From Thalassospira profundimaris (GTDB lineage: Bacteria; Pseudomonadota; Alphaproteobacteria; Rhodospirillales; Thalassospiraceae): a stretch of 64,000 nt of DNA. Under the pieces are notes generated by a model. That model saw nothing but the letters and a program-made list of their open reading frames with translations, had not been told where the DNA came from and did not search any database. The position numbers were made by a program, and so were the translations under genes. Of this stretch, positions 50,306 through 59,810 are shown in pieces (position 1 is the stretch's first letter; every line of letters starts with the position of its first letter). The stretch is from NCBI RefSeq assembly GCF_003326675.1, contig NZ_JPWF01000003.1:124001-188000 (forward strand), in the 5' to 3' direction.

Positions 50306-51280
50306 ATGCTCAAAAAAGCACTTTCGACCGTCGCAGTTGCGGCAATTACCTTGTCCGCTGGTCTGGCTGCTGCGGCAGAGAAATGGGATATGGCAACCCC
50401 GTATCCGGACGCGACTTTCCACACCCAAAACATTATTGAGTTCGCCAAGGACGTGAATGACGCGACCGGTGGTGAACTGACCATCACCGTGCATTCCGGT
50501 GGTTCGCTGTTCAAACATGCTGACATCAAACGTTCGGTTCAGCGCGGCCTGGTTCCGATTGGCGAAACCCTGATTTCGCTGCTGGCCAACGAAAACCCGA
50601 TCTACACCGTTGATGCGATCCCGTTCCTTGCGACTTCTTACGAAGATTCCAAAAAACTTTGGGAAGTTTCGCGCGCTGGTATCGAAGCCGCCCTTGCGAA
50701 AGACGGTCTGAAAGTTCTTTACGCTGTTCCGTGGCCGTCTCAGGGTCTTTACACTGCAAATCCGGTCAACACCGTTGAAGACCTGAAAGGCATCAAGTTC
50801 CGTGCCTATAACTCGACCACTTCGCAGCTTGCTGATCTGACCGGCATGGTCGCGACCCAGGTTGAGGTTCCGGAAATCCCGACCGCCTTTGCAACCGGCA
50901 TTGTCGAAGCAATGATCACGTCGCCCTCGACCGGTGCGAACTCCAAGGCTTGGGACTTTGTTTCGAACTTCTATGACGTTCAGGCATGGCTTCCGAAGAA
51001 CATGATCATCGTGAACGCCAAGTCGTTTGACGGTCTTTCTGCTGAAACTCAGAAAGCGGTCATGGATGCTGCTGCCAAAGCCGAAGCACGTGGTCTGGAA
51101 ATGAGCATGGCCGAAGCCGAAGCCAAAAAGAAAATCCTTGCTGACAACGGTATGAACGTTGCTGCGCCGAGTGCTGAACTGAAAGCTGGTCTTGCCAAAG
51201 CTGGTGAAACCATGGTTGCCGATTGGCTCGAAAAAACCGGCGATGAAGGCAAAGCCATCATCGACGCTTTCAAGAACTAA
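50306..51280 (+). CDS. TRAP transporter substrate-binding protein (DctP)
   Basis: 324-residue periplasmic DctP-type binding protein. Signal peptide cleaved near AAA-AEK (about residue 23). The ligand-binding Arg lies in LKGIKFRAYNSTT, where TRAP proteins usually contact the ligand carboxylate, and EVPEIPTAFATGIVEAMITS is the second conserved segment. The operon context with a 5-oxoprolinase suggests a 5-oxoproline-like ligand. Binding proteins for pyroglutamate are known in Bordetella (DctP6/DctP7). SD AGGGAGA. Confidence 0.92.
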   Translation: MLKKALSTVAVAAITLSAGLAAAAEKWDMATPYPDATFHTQNIIEFAKDVNDATGGELTITVHSGGSLFKHADIKRSVQRGLVPIGETLISLLANENPIYTVDAIPFLATSYEDSKKLWEVSRAGIEAALAKDGLKVLYAVPWPSQGLYTANPVNTVEDLKGIKFRAYNSTTSQLADLTGMVATQVEVPEIPTAFATGIVEAMITSPSTGANSKAWDFVSNFYDVQAWLPKNMIIVNAKSFDGLSAETQKAVMDAAAKAEARGLEMSMAEAEAKKKILADNGMNVAAPSAELKAGLAKAGETMVADWLEKTGDEGKAIIDAFKN

Positions 51281-51295
51281 GGTTCTTTCGTTCCT

Positions 51296-51331
51296 CGGGA
51301 TCGGGCAGGCGTCGTCCCCTGTCCGATCCCG
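51296..51331 (+). other. Intercistronic hairpin after dctP
   Basis: 14-bp stem from CGGGATCGGGCAGG to CCTGTCCGATCCCG (one G-T), 8-base loop, no T-tract. Probably sets message stability or partial read-through between the binding protein and the membrane subunits. Confidence 0.65.
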
Positions 51332-51413
51332 GACAAGCCCCACATTTTAATGTTACTGTCCGTATGGATCGTTCAACCACCATCGCGACTTCGCGGGCGG
51401 AAAGGGGACTGCT

Positions 51414-51926
51414 GTGCGCAGATTACTAGATTATCTTTTCAAATTCAGTGCCGGGCTGGCTGCATTTTTCCTGGTGGCAATCGCACTTCTTATTCTGGCC
51501 CAATCAATTGGCCGCCTGATCGGCATCGCGGTTCATGACGCCAACGAACTTGCCGGTTTCAGTTTGGCGGCGGGAACGTTTCTTGCCCTTGGTCCGGCAC
51601 TTCGGGCCGGGACCCATATCCGGGTCATGATCGTTCTGTCCCACCTGCATGGTGGTCTGCGCCGGACGCTTGAAAGTATTACGCTTCTGGCTGCGACCTT
51701 TCTGGGCGGTTACTTCGCCTGGTGGATGGCGGTTCTGGCCCAAGAAAGTTTTTCATATGGCGATACTTCGCCCGGTGTTCTGGCCTTCCCGCTTTGGATA
51801 CCGCAATCGGCCATGGCCTTTGGCCTGATCGTCTTTACCATCGGCATGATCGAAGCACTGGTTGATACCATTGCCGGTCGCGAAGCAGCTTTTGCCGCTG
51901 GCGAAGCCAACGAATTGAACGAATAG
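51414..51926 (+). CDS. TRAP transporter small permease (DctQ)
   Basis: 170-residue membrane subunit with four predicted helices (first AAFFLVAIALLILAQSIGRLI). It begins at GTG 51414 with AAAGGGGA upstream. It forms the membrane complex with the large subunit that starts 10 bases after its stop. Loops such as HDANELAGFSLAAGTFLALG are typical of DctQ. Confidence 0.9.
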   Translation: MRRLLDYLFKFSAGLAAFFLVAIALLILAQSIGRLIGIAVHDANELAGFSLAAGTFLALGPALRAGTHIRVMIVLSHLHGGLRRTLESITLLAATFLGGYFAWWMAVLAQESFSYGDTSPGVLAFPLWIPQSAMAFGLIVFTIGMIEALVDTIAGREAAFAAGEANELNE

Positions 51927-51935
51927 GGGAAGGTC

Positions 51936-53237
51936 ATGGAAGTACTTGAAATTGGCCTGATCCTGATGGGGCTGTTGTTCCTGTTCCTCGGGGCAGGTTT
52001 GTGGGTCGCGCTGTCACTGTTTGCCATTGGTGTTTTCGCACTTGATTTCTTCACCAGTGCGCAGACCGGTCCGATCATCGCAACGACCGCATGGTCAAGC
52101 CTTGCGACCTGGTCGCTGGCACCGCTGCCGCTGTTTATCTGGATGGGTGAAATCCTGTTCCGTTCGCGTCTGTCCGAAGACATGTTCACCGGTCTTGCAC
52201 CGTGGCTGAACAAACTGCCGGGGCGTTTGTTGCATGTGAATATTCTGGGCTGCGGCATCTTTGCAGCGGTCTCTGGATCGTCTGCGGCAACGGCGGCAAC
52301 CATCGGCCGGATGTCGATCCCCGAATTGCGCAAGCAGGGCTATGCCGACAAACTGATCCTTGGCACGCTGGCAGGATCGGGCACACTGGGTCTTTTGATC
52401 CCGCCATCGATCATTCTGATTGTTTATGGTGTGTCTGCCGAACTGTCGATTGCCCGTCTGTTCATTGCCGGTGTCTTGCCCGGTGTCATGTTGATCATCC
52501 TGTTCATGAGCTTCGTTGGCATCTGGGCCACGATGAATAAGGACAAGATGCCGCCTGCTGCACCCAGCATTCCGTTTGGCGAAAAAGTCCGCGCGTCGGG
52601 CCGTCTGATCCCGGTAATCCTGCTGATTTCGGCGGTGATCGGGTCAATCTATGGCGGTATTGCCACCCCGACCGAGGCCGCGGCCTTTGGGGTTGTCGGT
52701 GCATTGATCCTGTCACGCCTGAGCGGTTCCTTGACCCGTGAAAGCCTGATTGACGGGATCATGGGGGCAACGCGCACATCCTGCATGATCTGCTTTATCC
52801 TTGCAGGCGCGGCTGTTCTGACCGTTGCCATGGGCTTTACCGGTATTCCGCGTGAACTGGCCGCCCTGATCGCACAGATGGATTTGTCGCCCTATGCGCT
52901 TTTGGCGGCGCTGACCGTGTTCTTCATTGTTCTTGGTTGCTTCCTTGACGGGATTTCGGTGGTGGTTCTGACCACCTCGGTCATCCTGCCGATGGTTCAG
53001 GCAGCTGGGATCGACTTGTTGTGGTTTGGTATCTATGTGGTGCTGGTGGTCGAGATGTCGCAGATCACTCCGCCCGTCGGTTTCAACCTTTTCGTTTTGC
53101 AAGGCCTGACAGGCAAGAACCTGTTTGCCATTGCGCTGGCTGCTTTGCCGTTCTTCTTCCTGCTGTTGTTCGCTGTATTGCTGATTACCGTATTCCCGGA
53201 AATCGCAACATGGCTGCCCCAGCAAATGAATGGCTGA
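51936..53237 (+). CDS. TRAP transporter large permease (DctM)
   Basis: 433-residue polytopic subunit with about twelve helices that carries the sodium and substrate sites. Family motifs are SGSSAATAATIGRMSIPELR and GTLAGSGTLGLLIPPSI, and later GIATPTEAAAFGVVGAL and QITPPVGFNLFVLQGLTG. SD GGGGAAGG precedes the ATG. It completes a DctPQM importer. Confidence 0.95.
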   Translation: MEVLEIGLILMGLLFLFLGAGLWVALSLFAIGVFALDFFTSAQTGPIIATTAWSSLATWSLAPLPLFIWMGEILFRSRLSEDMFTGLAPWLNKLPGRLLHVNILGCGIFAAVSGSSAATAATIGRMSIPELRKQGYADKLILGTLAGSGTLGLLIPPSIILIVYGVSAELSIARLFIAGVLPGVMLIILFMSFVGIWATMNKDKMPPAAPSIPFGEKVRASGRLIPVILLISAVIGSIYGGIATPTEAAAFGVVGALILSRLSGSLTRESLIDGIMGATRTSCMICFILAGAAVLTVAMGFTGIPRELAALIAQMDLSPYALLAALTVFFIVLGCFLDGISVVVLTTSVILPMVQAAGIDLLWFGIYVVLVVEMSQITPPVGFNLFVLQGLTGKNLFAIALAALPFFFLLLFAVLLITVFPEIATWLPQQMNG

Positions 53238-53304
53238 CCGGCTTGTAAATCGCTGATCTTTCGCACCGAATTTTATGACTACAGATGCCCAAGGAGTAAG
53301 CATC

Positions 53305-56300
53305 ATGGCTTCTCACGACCAAAATTCACAGGTTTCGCAGACGTCGGGACAGCCGAAATGGCAGTTCTGGATTGATCGCGGCGGTACTTTTACCGACATC
53401 GTGGCCCGCAAGCCCGATGGGACGCTTGTTACCCACAAGCTGCTTTCGGAAAACCCGGAACGCTATCGCGATGCCGCCATTCAGGGCATTCGTGAACTTC
53501 TCGAAGTTCCGGCAGGCGAAAAAATCCCGGCCGAGAAAATCGAGGCCGTCAAGATGGGCACCACGGTTGCGACCAACGCGCTTCTTGAACGTAAAGGCGA
53601 CCGCACGGTTCTGGTCACCACCAAGGGCTTCCGCGATGCGCTGCGCCTTGCCTATCAGAACCGCCCGCGTCTGTTTGATCGCAATATCAAACTGCCCGAA
53701 ACCCTTTATGAAAGCGTGATCGAAGCTGATGGTCGTTTCGACGCCCAAGGGACGGAACTGACCCCGCTTGATCGCGACAATCTGCGCAAGGACCTTCAGG
53801 CGGCATTCGACAGCGGCATTCGTGCCTGTGCCATCGTCTTCATGCACGGTTATCGCTATACCGCCCATGAAAACGCAGCGGCTGAAATTGCCCGTGAAGT
53901 CGGCTTTACCCAGGTTTCGGTCAGTCACGAAGTCAGCCCGCTGATGAAGCTGGTTTCGCGTGGTGACACGACGGTTGTTGATGCCTATCTGTCGCCGATC
54001 CTGCGTCGCTATGTCGATCAGGTTGCGTCCGAACTGGGCGGCGTGAAACTGATGTTCATGCAGTCCAACGGTGGCCTGACCGATGCCGCCAAGTTCCAGG
54101 GCAAGGACGCAATCCTGTCCGGTCCGGCGGGTGGCGTTGTTGGCATGGTCCGTACTGCTGAAATGGATGGCTTCAAACAGGTCATCGGTTTTGATATGGG
54201 CGGCACATCCACCGACGTTTCGCATTATGACGGCGAATATGAACGCGATTTCGAAACCCAGGTTGCTGGCGTTCGTATGCGCGCGCCGATGATGAAAATC
54301 CACACCGTTGCGGCAGGTGGCGGTTCCATCCTGCATTTCGATGGCGCACGTTTCCGTGTCGGCCCTGACAGTGCGGGTGCAAACCCGGGTCCGGCGGCTT
54401 ATCGCCGTGGTGGTCCGCTTGCGGTTACCGATATCAACGTCATGCTGGGCAAGGTTCAGCCGGACTTCTTCCCGAATGTCTTTGGTCCCGAAGGTAACGA
54501 GCCGCTTGATGCCGATGCAGTTCGCACCGGCTTCGAAGCCATGGCCGCCAAGATCAAGGAAAGCACCGGTCAGGCCCGCACGCCCGAAGAAGTCGCCGAA
54601 GGCTTCCTGCGCATTGCTGTCGAAAACATGGCGAACGCGATCAAACAGATCTCGGTTCAGCGCGGCTATGACGTAACCGACTATATCCTGCAATGCTTTG
54701 GCGGTGCTGGTGGTCAGCATGCCTGCCAGGTGGCTGACACCCTTGGTATGACCAAGGTCTTTGTCCATCCGTTCGCCGGCGTTCTTTCGGCTTATGGTAT
54801 GGGTCTTGCCGATATTCGTGCGATGCGCGAACAGGCGGTCGAGGCAAAACTGGCCTCTGACGCGCTTGCCGGTCTGGATGAACAGCTTGATGCGCTTGCT
54901 GTTGATGCCCGTGCAGAATTGCACGAACAGGGCATTACGGATGCCAAGATCACCATGCTGAAAAAGCTGCATCTGCGTTATGACGGCACCGATACGCCGC
55001 TGATCGTTGATTTCGGCGATGTTGATGCCATCAAGTCGCAGTTCGAAGAACAGCACAAGCAGCGTTATGGCTTTGTCATGGACGAGAAACCGCTGGTCGT
55101 CGAAGCCGTTGCGGTCGAAGCCATTGGTGAAACTCAAAGCCTGCCGGATGCCGAAGCCGAAGCAACCAACGATAATGTTGCGGTCACCGCACTGGCATCA
55201 CGTCCGGTTGTGTTTGATGGCAAGACCGAAGACACCCCGTTCTACAAGCGCGAAGACCTGAAGCCGGGTGCGACCGTGCGTGGTCCGGCTGTGATCGTCG
55301 AGCCGGTTGGCACCACCGTGATTGATCCGGGCTGGGAAGCCAAGGTCAATGGCCGTGACCATCTGGTCCTGAACCGTGTTGTCGCCATGAAGCGTTCCGA
55401 GGCCATCGGCACCCAGGCTGATCCGGTGATGCTTGAAGTTTTCAACAACCTGTTCATGAACATTGCCGAACAGATGGGCGTGACCCTTGCCAACACCTCC
55501 TATTCGGTAAACATCAAGGAACGTCTGGACTTCTCGTGCGCCCTGTTTGATCAGGAAGGTCAGTTGATCGCCAACGCACCGCACATGCCGGTCCATCTTG
55601 GATCGATGGGTGAGTCGGTTCAGGCGGTTATGCGCAACAATGTCGGCGTCATGAAGCCGGGCGATGTCTATATGCTGAACGATCCGTATAACGGCGGAAC
55701 GCATTTGCCTGACATCACCCTGATCACGCCGGTCTTTGGTGATGATGGCAAGGACATCTTGTTCTATGTCGCATCGCGTGGTCACCATGCCGACGTTGGC
55801 GGCATCACCCCGGGTTCGATGGCCCCGAATTCACGCATTCTCGAAGAAGAAGGCGTTCTGATCGACAACTTCAAACTGGTTGATCAGGGCAAGTTTGATG
55901 AAGCCGGCCTGACGGCCCTTCTGGAAGGTGCGAAATTCCCGGCCCGTAACCCGTATCAGAACATCGCCGATCTGCGCGCACAGATCGCCGCCAACGAAAA
56001 AGGCGTGCAGGAACTGCGCAAGATGGTCGATCACTTTGGCCTTGATGTTGTTCATGCCTATATGGGCCATGTTCAGGACAATGCCGAGGAAAGCGTCCGT
56101 CGCGTGATCGATGTTCTGAAGGATGGCGAGTTCTCCTATGAAATGGACAATGGCGCGGTTGTTAAGGCCAAGGTCACCATCCATAAGGAAACCCGTTCGG
56201 CGACGGTTGATTTCACCGGCACGTCCGATCAGCTTGATAACAACTTCAACGCGCCGTCGGCTGTGACCCGTGCAGCGGTTCTTTATGTCTTCAGAACGCT

Positions 56301-56946
56301 TGTTGATGATGACATTCCGCTCAATGCCGGTTGCCTGAAGCCGGTCAATCTGATCGTGCCCGAAGGTTCGATGCTGAACCCGCGTTATCCGGCCGCGGTT
56401 GTTGCCGGTAACGTTGAAACGTCCCAGCATGTCACCGACACCCTTTATGCCGCGCTTGGCGTCATGTCAGGTGCGCAAGGCACCATGAACAACTTCACCT
56501 GGGGCAATGATACCCATCAGTATTATGAAACCATCTGTGGCGGTTCGGGTGCCGGTCCTGATTTTGACGGAACCAGCGGTGTTCACACCCATATGACCAA
56601 CTCGCGTCTGACCGACCCGGAAGTTCTTGAATGGCGCTTCCCGGTCATGCTCGAAAGCTTTGAAATCCGCAAGGGTTCGGGCGGCAACGGCAAGTTCAAG
56701 GGCGGCGATGGCACGACCCGTCGTGTCCGCTTCCTTGAAGACATGACCGCATCGATCCTGTCCAACCACCGTCGCGTGCCGAACCAGGCCGTTGCCGGTG
56801 GCGAACCGGGCAAACTTGGTCGCAACGCCATCGAACGTGTCGATGGGACTGTGATCGAGCTTAAGGGAACCGACGGTGCAGAAATGCATCCGGGTGATGT
56901 CTTCATCATCGAAACCCCGGGTGGCGGCGGTTACGGCAAGGCCTAA
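53305..56946 (+). CDS. Single-chain 5-oxoprolinase / hydantoinase A+B
   Basis: 1213-residue protein joining the HyuA (about 1-690) and HyuB (about 700-1213) halves. The layout is that of ATP-dependent 5-oxoprolinase (ATP + 5-oxoproline + water to glutamate + ADP + phosphate), close in length to the eukaryotic enzyme. ATPase-fold motifs: [16 protein letters not shown] (near 25), [19 protein letters not shown] and [17 protein letters not shown]. HyuB part: [36 protein letters not shown] and [20 protein letters not shown] 53305 has AAGGAG 8 bases upstream. N-methylhydantoinase or a related cyclic amidase cannot be excluded. It directly follows the TRAP genes. Confidence 0.88.
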   Translation: MASHDQNSQVSQTSGQPKWQFWIDRGGTFTDIVARKPDGTLVTHKLLSENPERYRDAAIQGIRELLEVPAGEKIPAEKIEAVKMGTTVATNALLERKGDRTVLVTTKGFRDALRLAYQNRPRLFDRNIKLPETLYESVIEADGRFDAQGTELTPLDRDNLRKDLQAAFDSGIRACAIVFMHGYRYTAHENAAAEIAREVGFTQVSVSHEVSPLMKLVSRGDTTVVDAYLSPILRRYVDQVASELGGVKLMFMQSNGGLTDAAKFQGKDAILSGPAGGVVGMVRTAEMDGFKQVIGFDMGGTSTDVSHYDGEYERDFETQVAGVRMRAPMMKIHTVAAGGGSILHFDGARFRVGPDSAGANPGPAAYRRGGPLAVTDINVMLGKVQPDFFPNVFGPEGNEPLDADAVRTGFEAMAAKIKESTGQARTPEEVAEGFLRIAVENMANAIKQISVQRGYDVTDYILQCFGGAGGQHACQVADTLGMTKVFVHPFAGVLSAYGMGLADIRAMREQAVEAKLASDALAGLDEQLDALAVDARAELHEQGITDAKITMLKKLHLRYDGTDTPLIVDFGDVDAIKSQFEEQHKQRYGFVMDEKPLVVEAVAVEAIGETQSLPDAEAEATNDNVAVTALASRPVVFDGKTEDTPFYKREDLKPGATVRGPAVIVEPVGTTVIDPGWEAKVNGRDHLVLNRVVAMKRSEAIGTQADPVMLEVFNNLFMNIAEQMGVTLANTSYSVNIKERLDFSCALFDQEGQLIANAPHMPVHLGSMGESVQAVMRNNVGVMKPGDVYMLNDPYNGGTHLPDITLITPVFGDDGKDILFYVASRGHHADVGGITPGSMAPNSRILEEEGVLIDNFKLVDQGKFDEAGLTALLEGAKFPARNPYQNIADLRAQIAANEKGVQELRKMVDHFGLDVVHAYMGHVQDNAEESVRRVIDVLKDGEFSYEMDNGAVVKAKVTIHKETRSATVDFTGTSDQLDNNFNAPSAVTRAAVLYVFRTLVDDDIPLNAGCLKPVNLIVPEGSMLNPRYPAAVVAGNVETSQHVTDTLYAALGVMSGAQGTMNNFTWGNDTHQYYETICGGSGAGPDFDGTSGVHTHMTNSRLTDPEVLEWRFPVMLESFEIRKGSGGNGKFKGGDGTTRRVRFLEDMTASILSNHRRVPNQAVAGGEPGKLGRNAIERVDGTVIELKGTDGAEMHPGDVFIIETPGGGGYGKA

Positions 56947-57256
56947 GGGCCATTTGCCAACCCCGTTTCCCGGCCAGACCAGAAACACCGGTTTCCCCCA
57001 AACCTTCGGTGTTTCTGGTTCAGGGTTTTAACCCTGATCACCCTGCTAAACTTTGCGCCGCCTGTGAGATTGCCTCATGGGCGGCTTTTTCTTGATGTTG
57101 GCAATATTGTTCCTACATGGATGGGGTTGGGGACTTCATTAAAAATCAACGACATTGCCATATGTTGCCTTCAAGGACCGGGTTGCCAAAGCCTTCCCGC
57201 AAAGGCCGCAATCCGGGATCAATCAGGTCGACCTGAACAAACAGGATGAGAGAGCC
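56947..57256. other. Intergenic region with tandem hairpins
   Basis: 310 bp. A 12-bp hairpin CCAGAAACACCG / CGGTGTTTCTGG (56979-57018), a small one at 57021-57036 and the true terminator (57057-57090) follow the 5-oxoprolinase. A weak promoter TTGATG-N16-TACATG starts at about 57092. Confidence 0.6.
57057..57090 (+). terminator. Terminator after 5-oxoprolinase
   Basis: 12-bp stem GCCGCCTGTGAG / CTCATGGGCGGC (two G-T pairs), loop ATTGC, followed by TTTTT. Confidence 0.88.
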
Positions 57257-58930
57257 GTGAAATTCTTCATTTTGAACCAGCGCTATTTTGTCATTACCGG
57301 CGTTGCGCTTTTGACAGTTGTTTCGCTGATCTGTGCCGGGGCGGTGGATAGCTGGTTCTGGGTGCCAGCGGTGATTTTCGGATTGCTGTTTGTGGTCGGT
57401 CTGCATGACCTGCATCAGACCAAGCATTCGATCCTGCGCAACTATCCCATCAGTGCGCATATCCGCTTTATCCTTGAAAGCTTCCGCCCGGAAATCCGCC
57501 AATATCTTCTGGAAAGCGATCAGGACGAAATCCCGTTCAGCCGTCAAGCCCGCGGCCTTGTTTATCAGCGCGCCAAGGGCGTCGAAGATAAACGCCCGTT
57601 TGGCACCATCGAAGATGTTTATAAATCGGGTTATTCGTGGATCACGCATTCTGTCGCCCCGACCCATATCACCGATACCGATTTCCGGGTGCGTGTTGGC
57701 GGCCCGCATTGCAAACAGCCCTATGATTGCAGTCTTTATAACATCTCGGCCATGAGCTTTGGCGCGCTGTCGGGCAATGCGATCCTTGCGCTGAACAAAG
57801 GTGCGAAAAAGGGCGGTTTTGCCCATGATACCGGCGAAGGCAGCATTTCACGCTATCACCGCGAAGGTGGCGGCGATCTGATTTATCAGGTGGCCTCGGG
57901 CTATTTCGGGGCGCGTAACGACGACGGCACTTTCTCCGAAGAAAAATTTGCCAAAACGGCTGCTGACCCACAGGTCAAAATGATCGAGCTGAAACTCAGC
58001 CAAGGCGCAAAACCCGGCCATGGCGGCATGTTGCCCGCTGCCAAGATCACAGCCGAAATCGCCGAGGCACGCGGCATTCCGATGGGCAAGGATTGTGTAT
58101 CGCCTTCGGCGCACAGCACGTTTTCAACCCCGATTGGGTTGATGGAGTTCATCGGCAAGCTGCGTGATCTTTCCGGTGGCAAGCCGGTCGGCTTCAAGCT
58201 TTGCATTGGTCATCGCCGCGAATTCATGTCGATCATCAAGGCGATGCTGAAAACCGGCATCACGCCGGACTTCATCGTGGTTGATGGCAAGGAAGGTGGC
58301 ACCGGTGCAGCCCCGGTCGAATTCGCCAACCGTGTCGGCATGCCGATGCAGGAAGGCCTGACATTCGTGCATAACGCGCTTCGTGGTGCGGGCCTTCGTG
58401 ATCAGATCAAAATCGGTGCAGCGGGTAAAATTGTCTCGGCTTTTGATATCGCACGGACGCTTGCACTGGGGGCGGACTGGTGTAATGCCGCACGTGGCTT
58501 CATGTTCGCGCTGGGGTGTATTCAGGCGCAAAGCTGTCACACCAACTGTTGCCCGGTTGGTATCGCGACACAGGATAAAATCCGTCAACGCGCCCTCGTG
58601 CCCGAAGACAAAAGCGAACGTGTCGCCCGTTTCCACAAAAACACCATGCATGCGCTGGCCGAAATTACCGGGGCTGCTGGCCTGACCGATCCACGCAATT
58701 TCATGCCATATCACTTCATGGTCCGGCAAAAGGACAATGAATTCCTTGATGGCAATGAAGCCTATCCGTATCTGCCTGAAGGCTTCCTTGTCGCCGAAAC
58801 CGAAATCCCGGAACTGGCCGAATGGCATTCCCGCTGGGGCCGTGCATCGGCGGAAACCTTCGCACCCAAGGAAATCCCGTTTGGTCCCTATAAACGTCAG
58901 GCGGACGATGCCAGCAAGGCCGCGCAATAG
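57257..58930 (+). CDS. Membrane-anchored glutamate-synthase-like flavoprotein
   Basis: 557-residue FMN-binding glutamate synthase family protein. Two N-terminal hydrophobic segments (YFVITGVALLTVVSLICAGA; FWVPAVIFGLLFVVGL) precede a GltB-type FMN/Fe-S barrel. The barrel has MSFGALSGNAILALNKGAK, LSQGAKPGHGGMLP, DGKEGGTGAAP and a cysteine cluster CIQAQSCHTNCCPVG whose C-x5-C-x4-C spacing matches the 3Fe-4S ligands of glutamate synthase. The amidotransferase domain is absent, so a free ammonia or other donor, or another oxidoreductase role, is likely. GTG 57257 is preferred (GAGAG upstream); the frame is open to 57155. Confidence 0.85.
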   Translation: MKFFILNQRYFVITGVALLTVVSLICAGAVDSWFWVPAVIFGLLFVVGLHDLHQTKHSILRNYPISAHIRFILESFRPEIRQYLLESDQDEIPFSRQARGLVYQRAKGVEDKRPFGTIEDVYKSGYSWITHSVAPTHITDTDFRVRVGGPHCKQPYDCSLYNISAMSFGALSGNAILALNKGAKKGGFAHDTGEGSISRYHREGGGDLIYQVASGYFGARNDDGTFSEEKFAKTAADPQVKMIELKLSQGAKPGHGGMLPAAKITAEIAEARGIPMGKDCVSPSAHSTFSTPIGLMEFIGKLRDLSGGKPVGFKLCIGHRREFMSIIKAMLKTGITPDFIVVDGKEGGTGAAPVEFANRVGMPMQEGLTFVHNALRGAGLRDQIKIGAAGKIVSAFDIARTLALGADWCNAARGFMFALGCIQAQSCHTNCCPVGIATQDKIRQRALVPEDKSERVARFHKNTMHALAEITGAAGLTDPRNFMPYHFMVRQKDNEFLDGNEAYPYLPEGFLVAETEIPELAEWHSRWGRASAETFAPKEIPFGPYKRQADDASKAAQ

Positions 58931-58944
58931 GATCGGACAACCCC

Positions 58945-59298
58945 ATGACTGTTAAACGAATTGTCGCAAATTTCGCGGTCGACGACATCGCCAAGGCGGT
59001 CGCCTTTTACGAGGACATCCTTGGCCTTGATACCGTGATGGATCATGGCTGGATCAGGACTTTTGCCGTTGCCGGTCAAACCATGACCACACAGGTCAAT
59101 TTCGCCACCGAAGGCGGGTCAGGCACACCCGTGCCCGACATGTCCATCGAGGTCGATAATCTTGATGAAGTGCTTGGTAAAATGACCGATGCCGGGATCA
59201 CCATCGAATATGGCCCGGTCGATGAACCTTGGGGTGTCAGGCGGTTTTACGTCCGTGATCCGTTTGGCAAGCTGATCAATATCGTCATGCATAAATAA
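58945..59298 (+). CDS. VOC (glyoxalase/bleomycin-resistance) family protein
   Basis: 117-residue vicinal-oxygen-chelate fold protein: NFAVDDIAKAVAFYEDILGL at the start and WGVRRFYVRDPFGKLINIV at the end, the usual paired beta-alpha-beta-beta-beta modules. Metal ligands and substrate cannot be assigned. It starts 14 bases after the flavoprotein stop and is likely cotranscribed. Confidence 0.85.
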   Translation: MTVKRIVANFAVDDIAKAVAFYEDILGLDTVMDHGWIRTFAVAGQTMTTQVNFATEGGSGTPVPDMSIEVDNLDEVLGKMTDAGITIEYGPVDEPWGVRRFYVRDPFGKLINIVMHK

Positions 59299-59300
59299 GG

Positions 59301-59329
59301 AAAGCCCGGCCAAGTCGGCCGGGCTTTTT
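59301..59329. terminator. Bidirectional terminator (VOC / YjhX-like)
   Basis: 11-bp perfect stem AAAGCCCGGCC / GGCCGGGCTTT, loop AAGTC, followed by TT on the + strand; only two bases from the convergent stop codon. Confidence 0.9.
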
Positions 59330-59330
59330 G

Positions 59331-59588
59331 TTAGCGTTGAAACAGTTCGGCGCGGACTGCGACCAACCCTTCACGAGTGATGCGATAGGGGGCACCGGCG
59401 CGGGATCGGATGAAGCGCCGTTTGCGCAGTTTTTTGAAAACTTCAATTGTGCAGTCGGTCAGAAACCAGCCGTCACGTGTGATGCAATCTGCTTCGAGGA
59501 TATGGTTCTTGTCGTCCTTGATCACTTTGATCAGGCCGCCTTGCGCAAGTGCATGCAGCACGCGCTGTTCATTTTTTGAGATATTCAC
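59331..59588 (-). CDS. YjhX-family small protein (UPF0386, putative toxin)
   Basis: 85-residue protein that matches YjhX of Escherichia coli in length and layout: NISKNEQRVLHALAQGGLI, ECIT-like DCITRDGWFLTDCTIEVFKKL and the terminal PYRITREGLVAVRAEL. YjhX has been listed as the toxin of a type II pair with the GNAT protein YjhQ. GTG 59588 is selected because it gives the family length and start; the frame extends 18 codons upstream. A GNAT gene lies 222 bp upstream on the same strand. Confidence 0.82.
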   Translation of the reverse strand: MNISKNEQRVLHALAQGGLIKVIKDDKNHILEADCITRDGWFLTDCTIEVFKKLRKRRFIRSRAGAPYRITREGLVAVRAELFQR

Positions 59589-59778
59589 TGTCAGAGTCCG
59601 AAAACCAGTTTGAAAAGTGGTTTCCGATCGGGACGGGCACAAAGGTACCGGTCACGCACAGCCGTTCAAAGGACGGTCATGCGATCCGATCTGCTGATCA
59701 GCGGTCTGGAAAGGAAGGCTGTCAAACCGCGATCAGCGGCTGTGCCGGGTCTCTAACATAAAAGCTCCGAATAAGGTT

Positions 59779-59805
59779 CGCCGCCAAATTGCCAATCTGG
59801 CGGCG
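59779..59805 (-). terminator. Hairpin after the GNAT gene
   Basis: CGCCGCCA / TGGCGGCG, 8 bp, loop of 11. It is directly downstream of the GNAT stop on the minus strand. The following minus-strand bases (AACCTTATT) are only moderately T-rich. Confidence 0.5.
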
Positions 59806-59810
59806 TTTCG

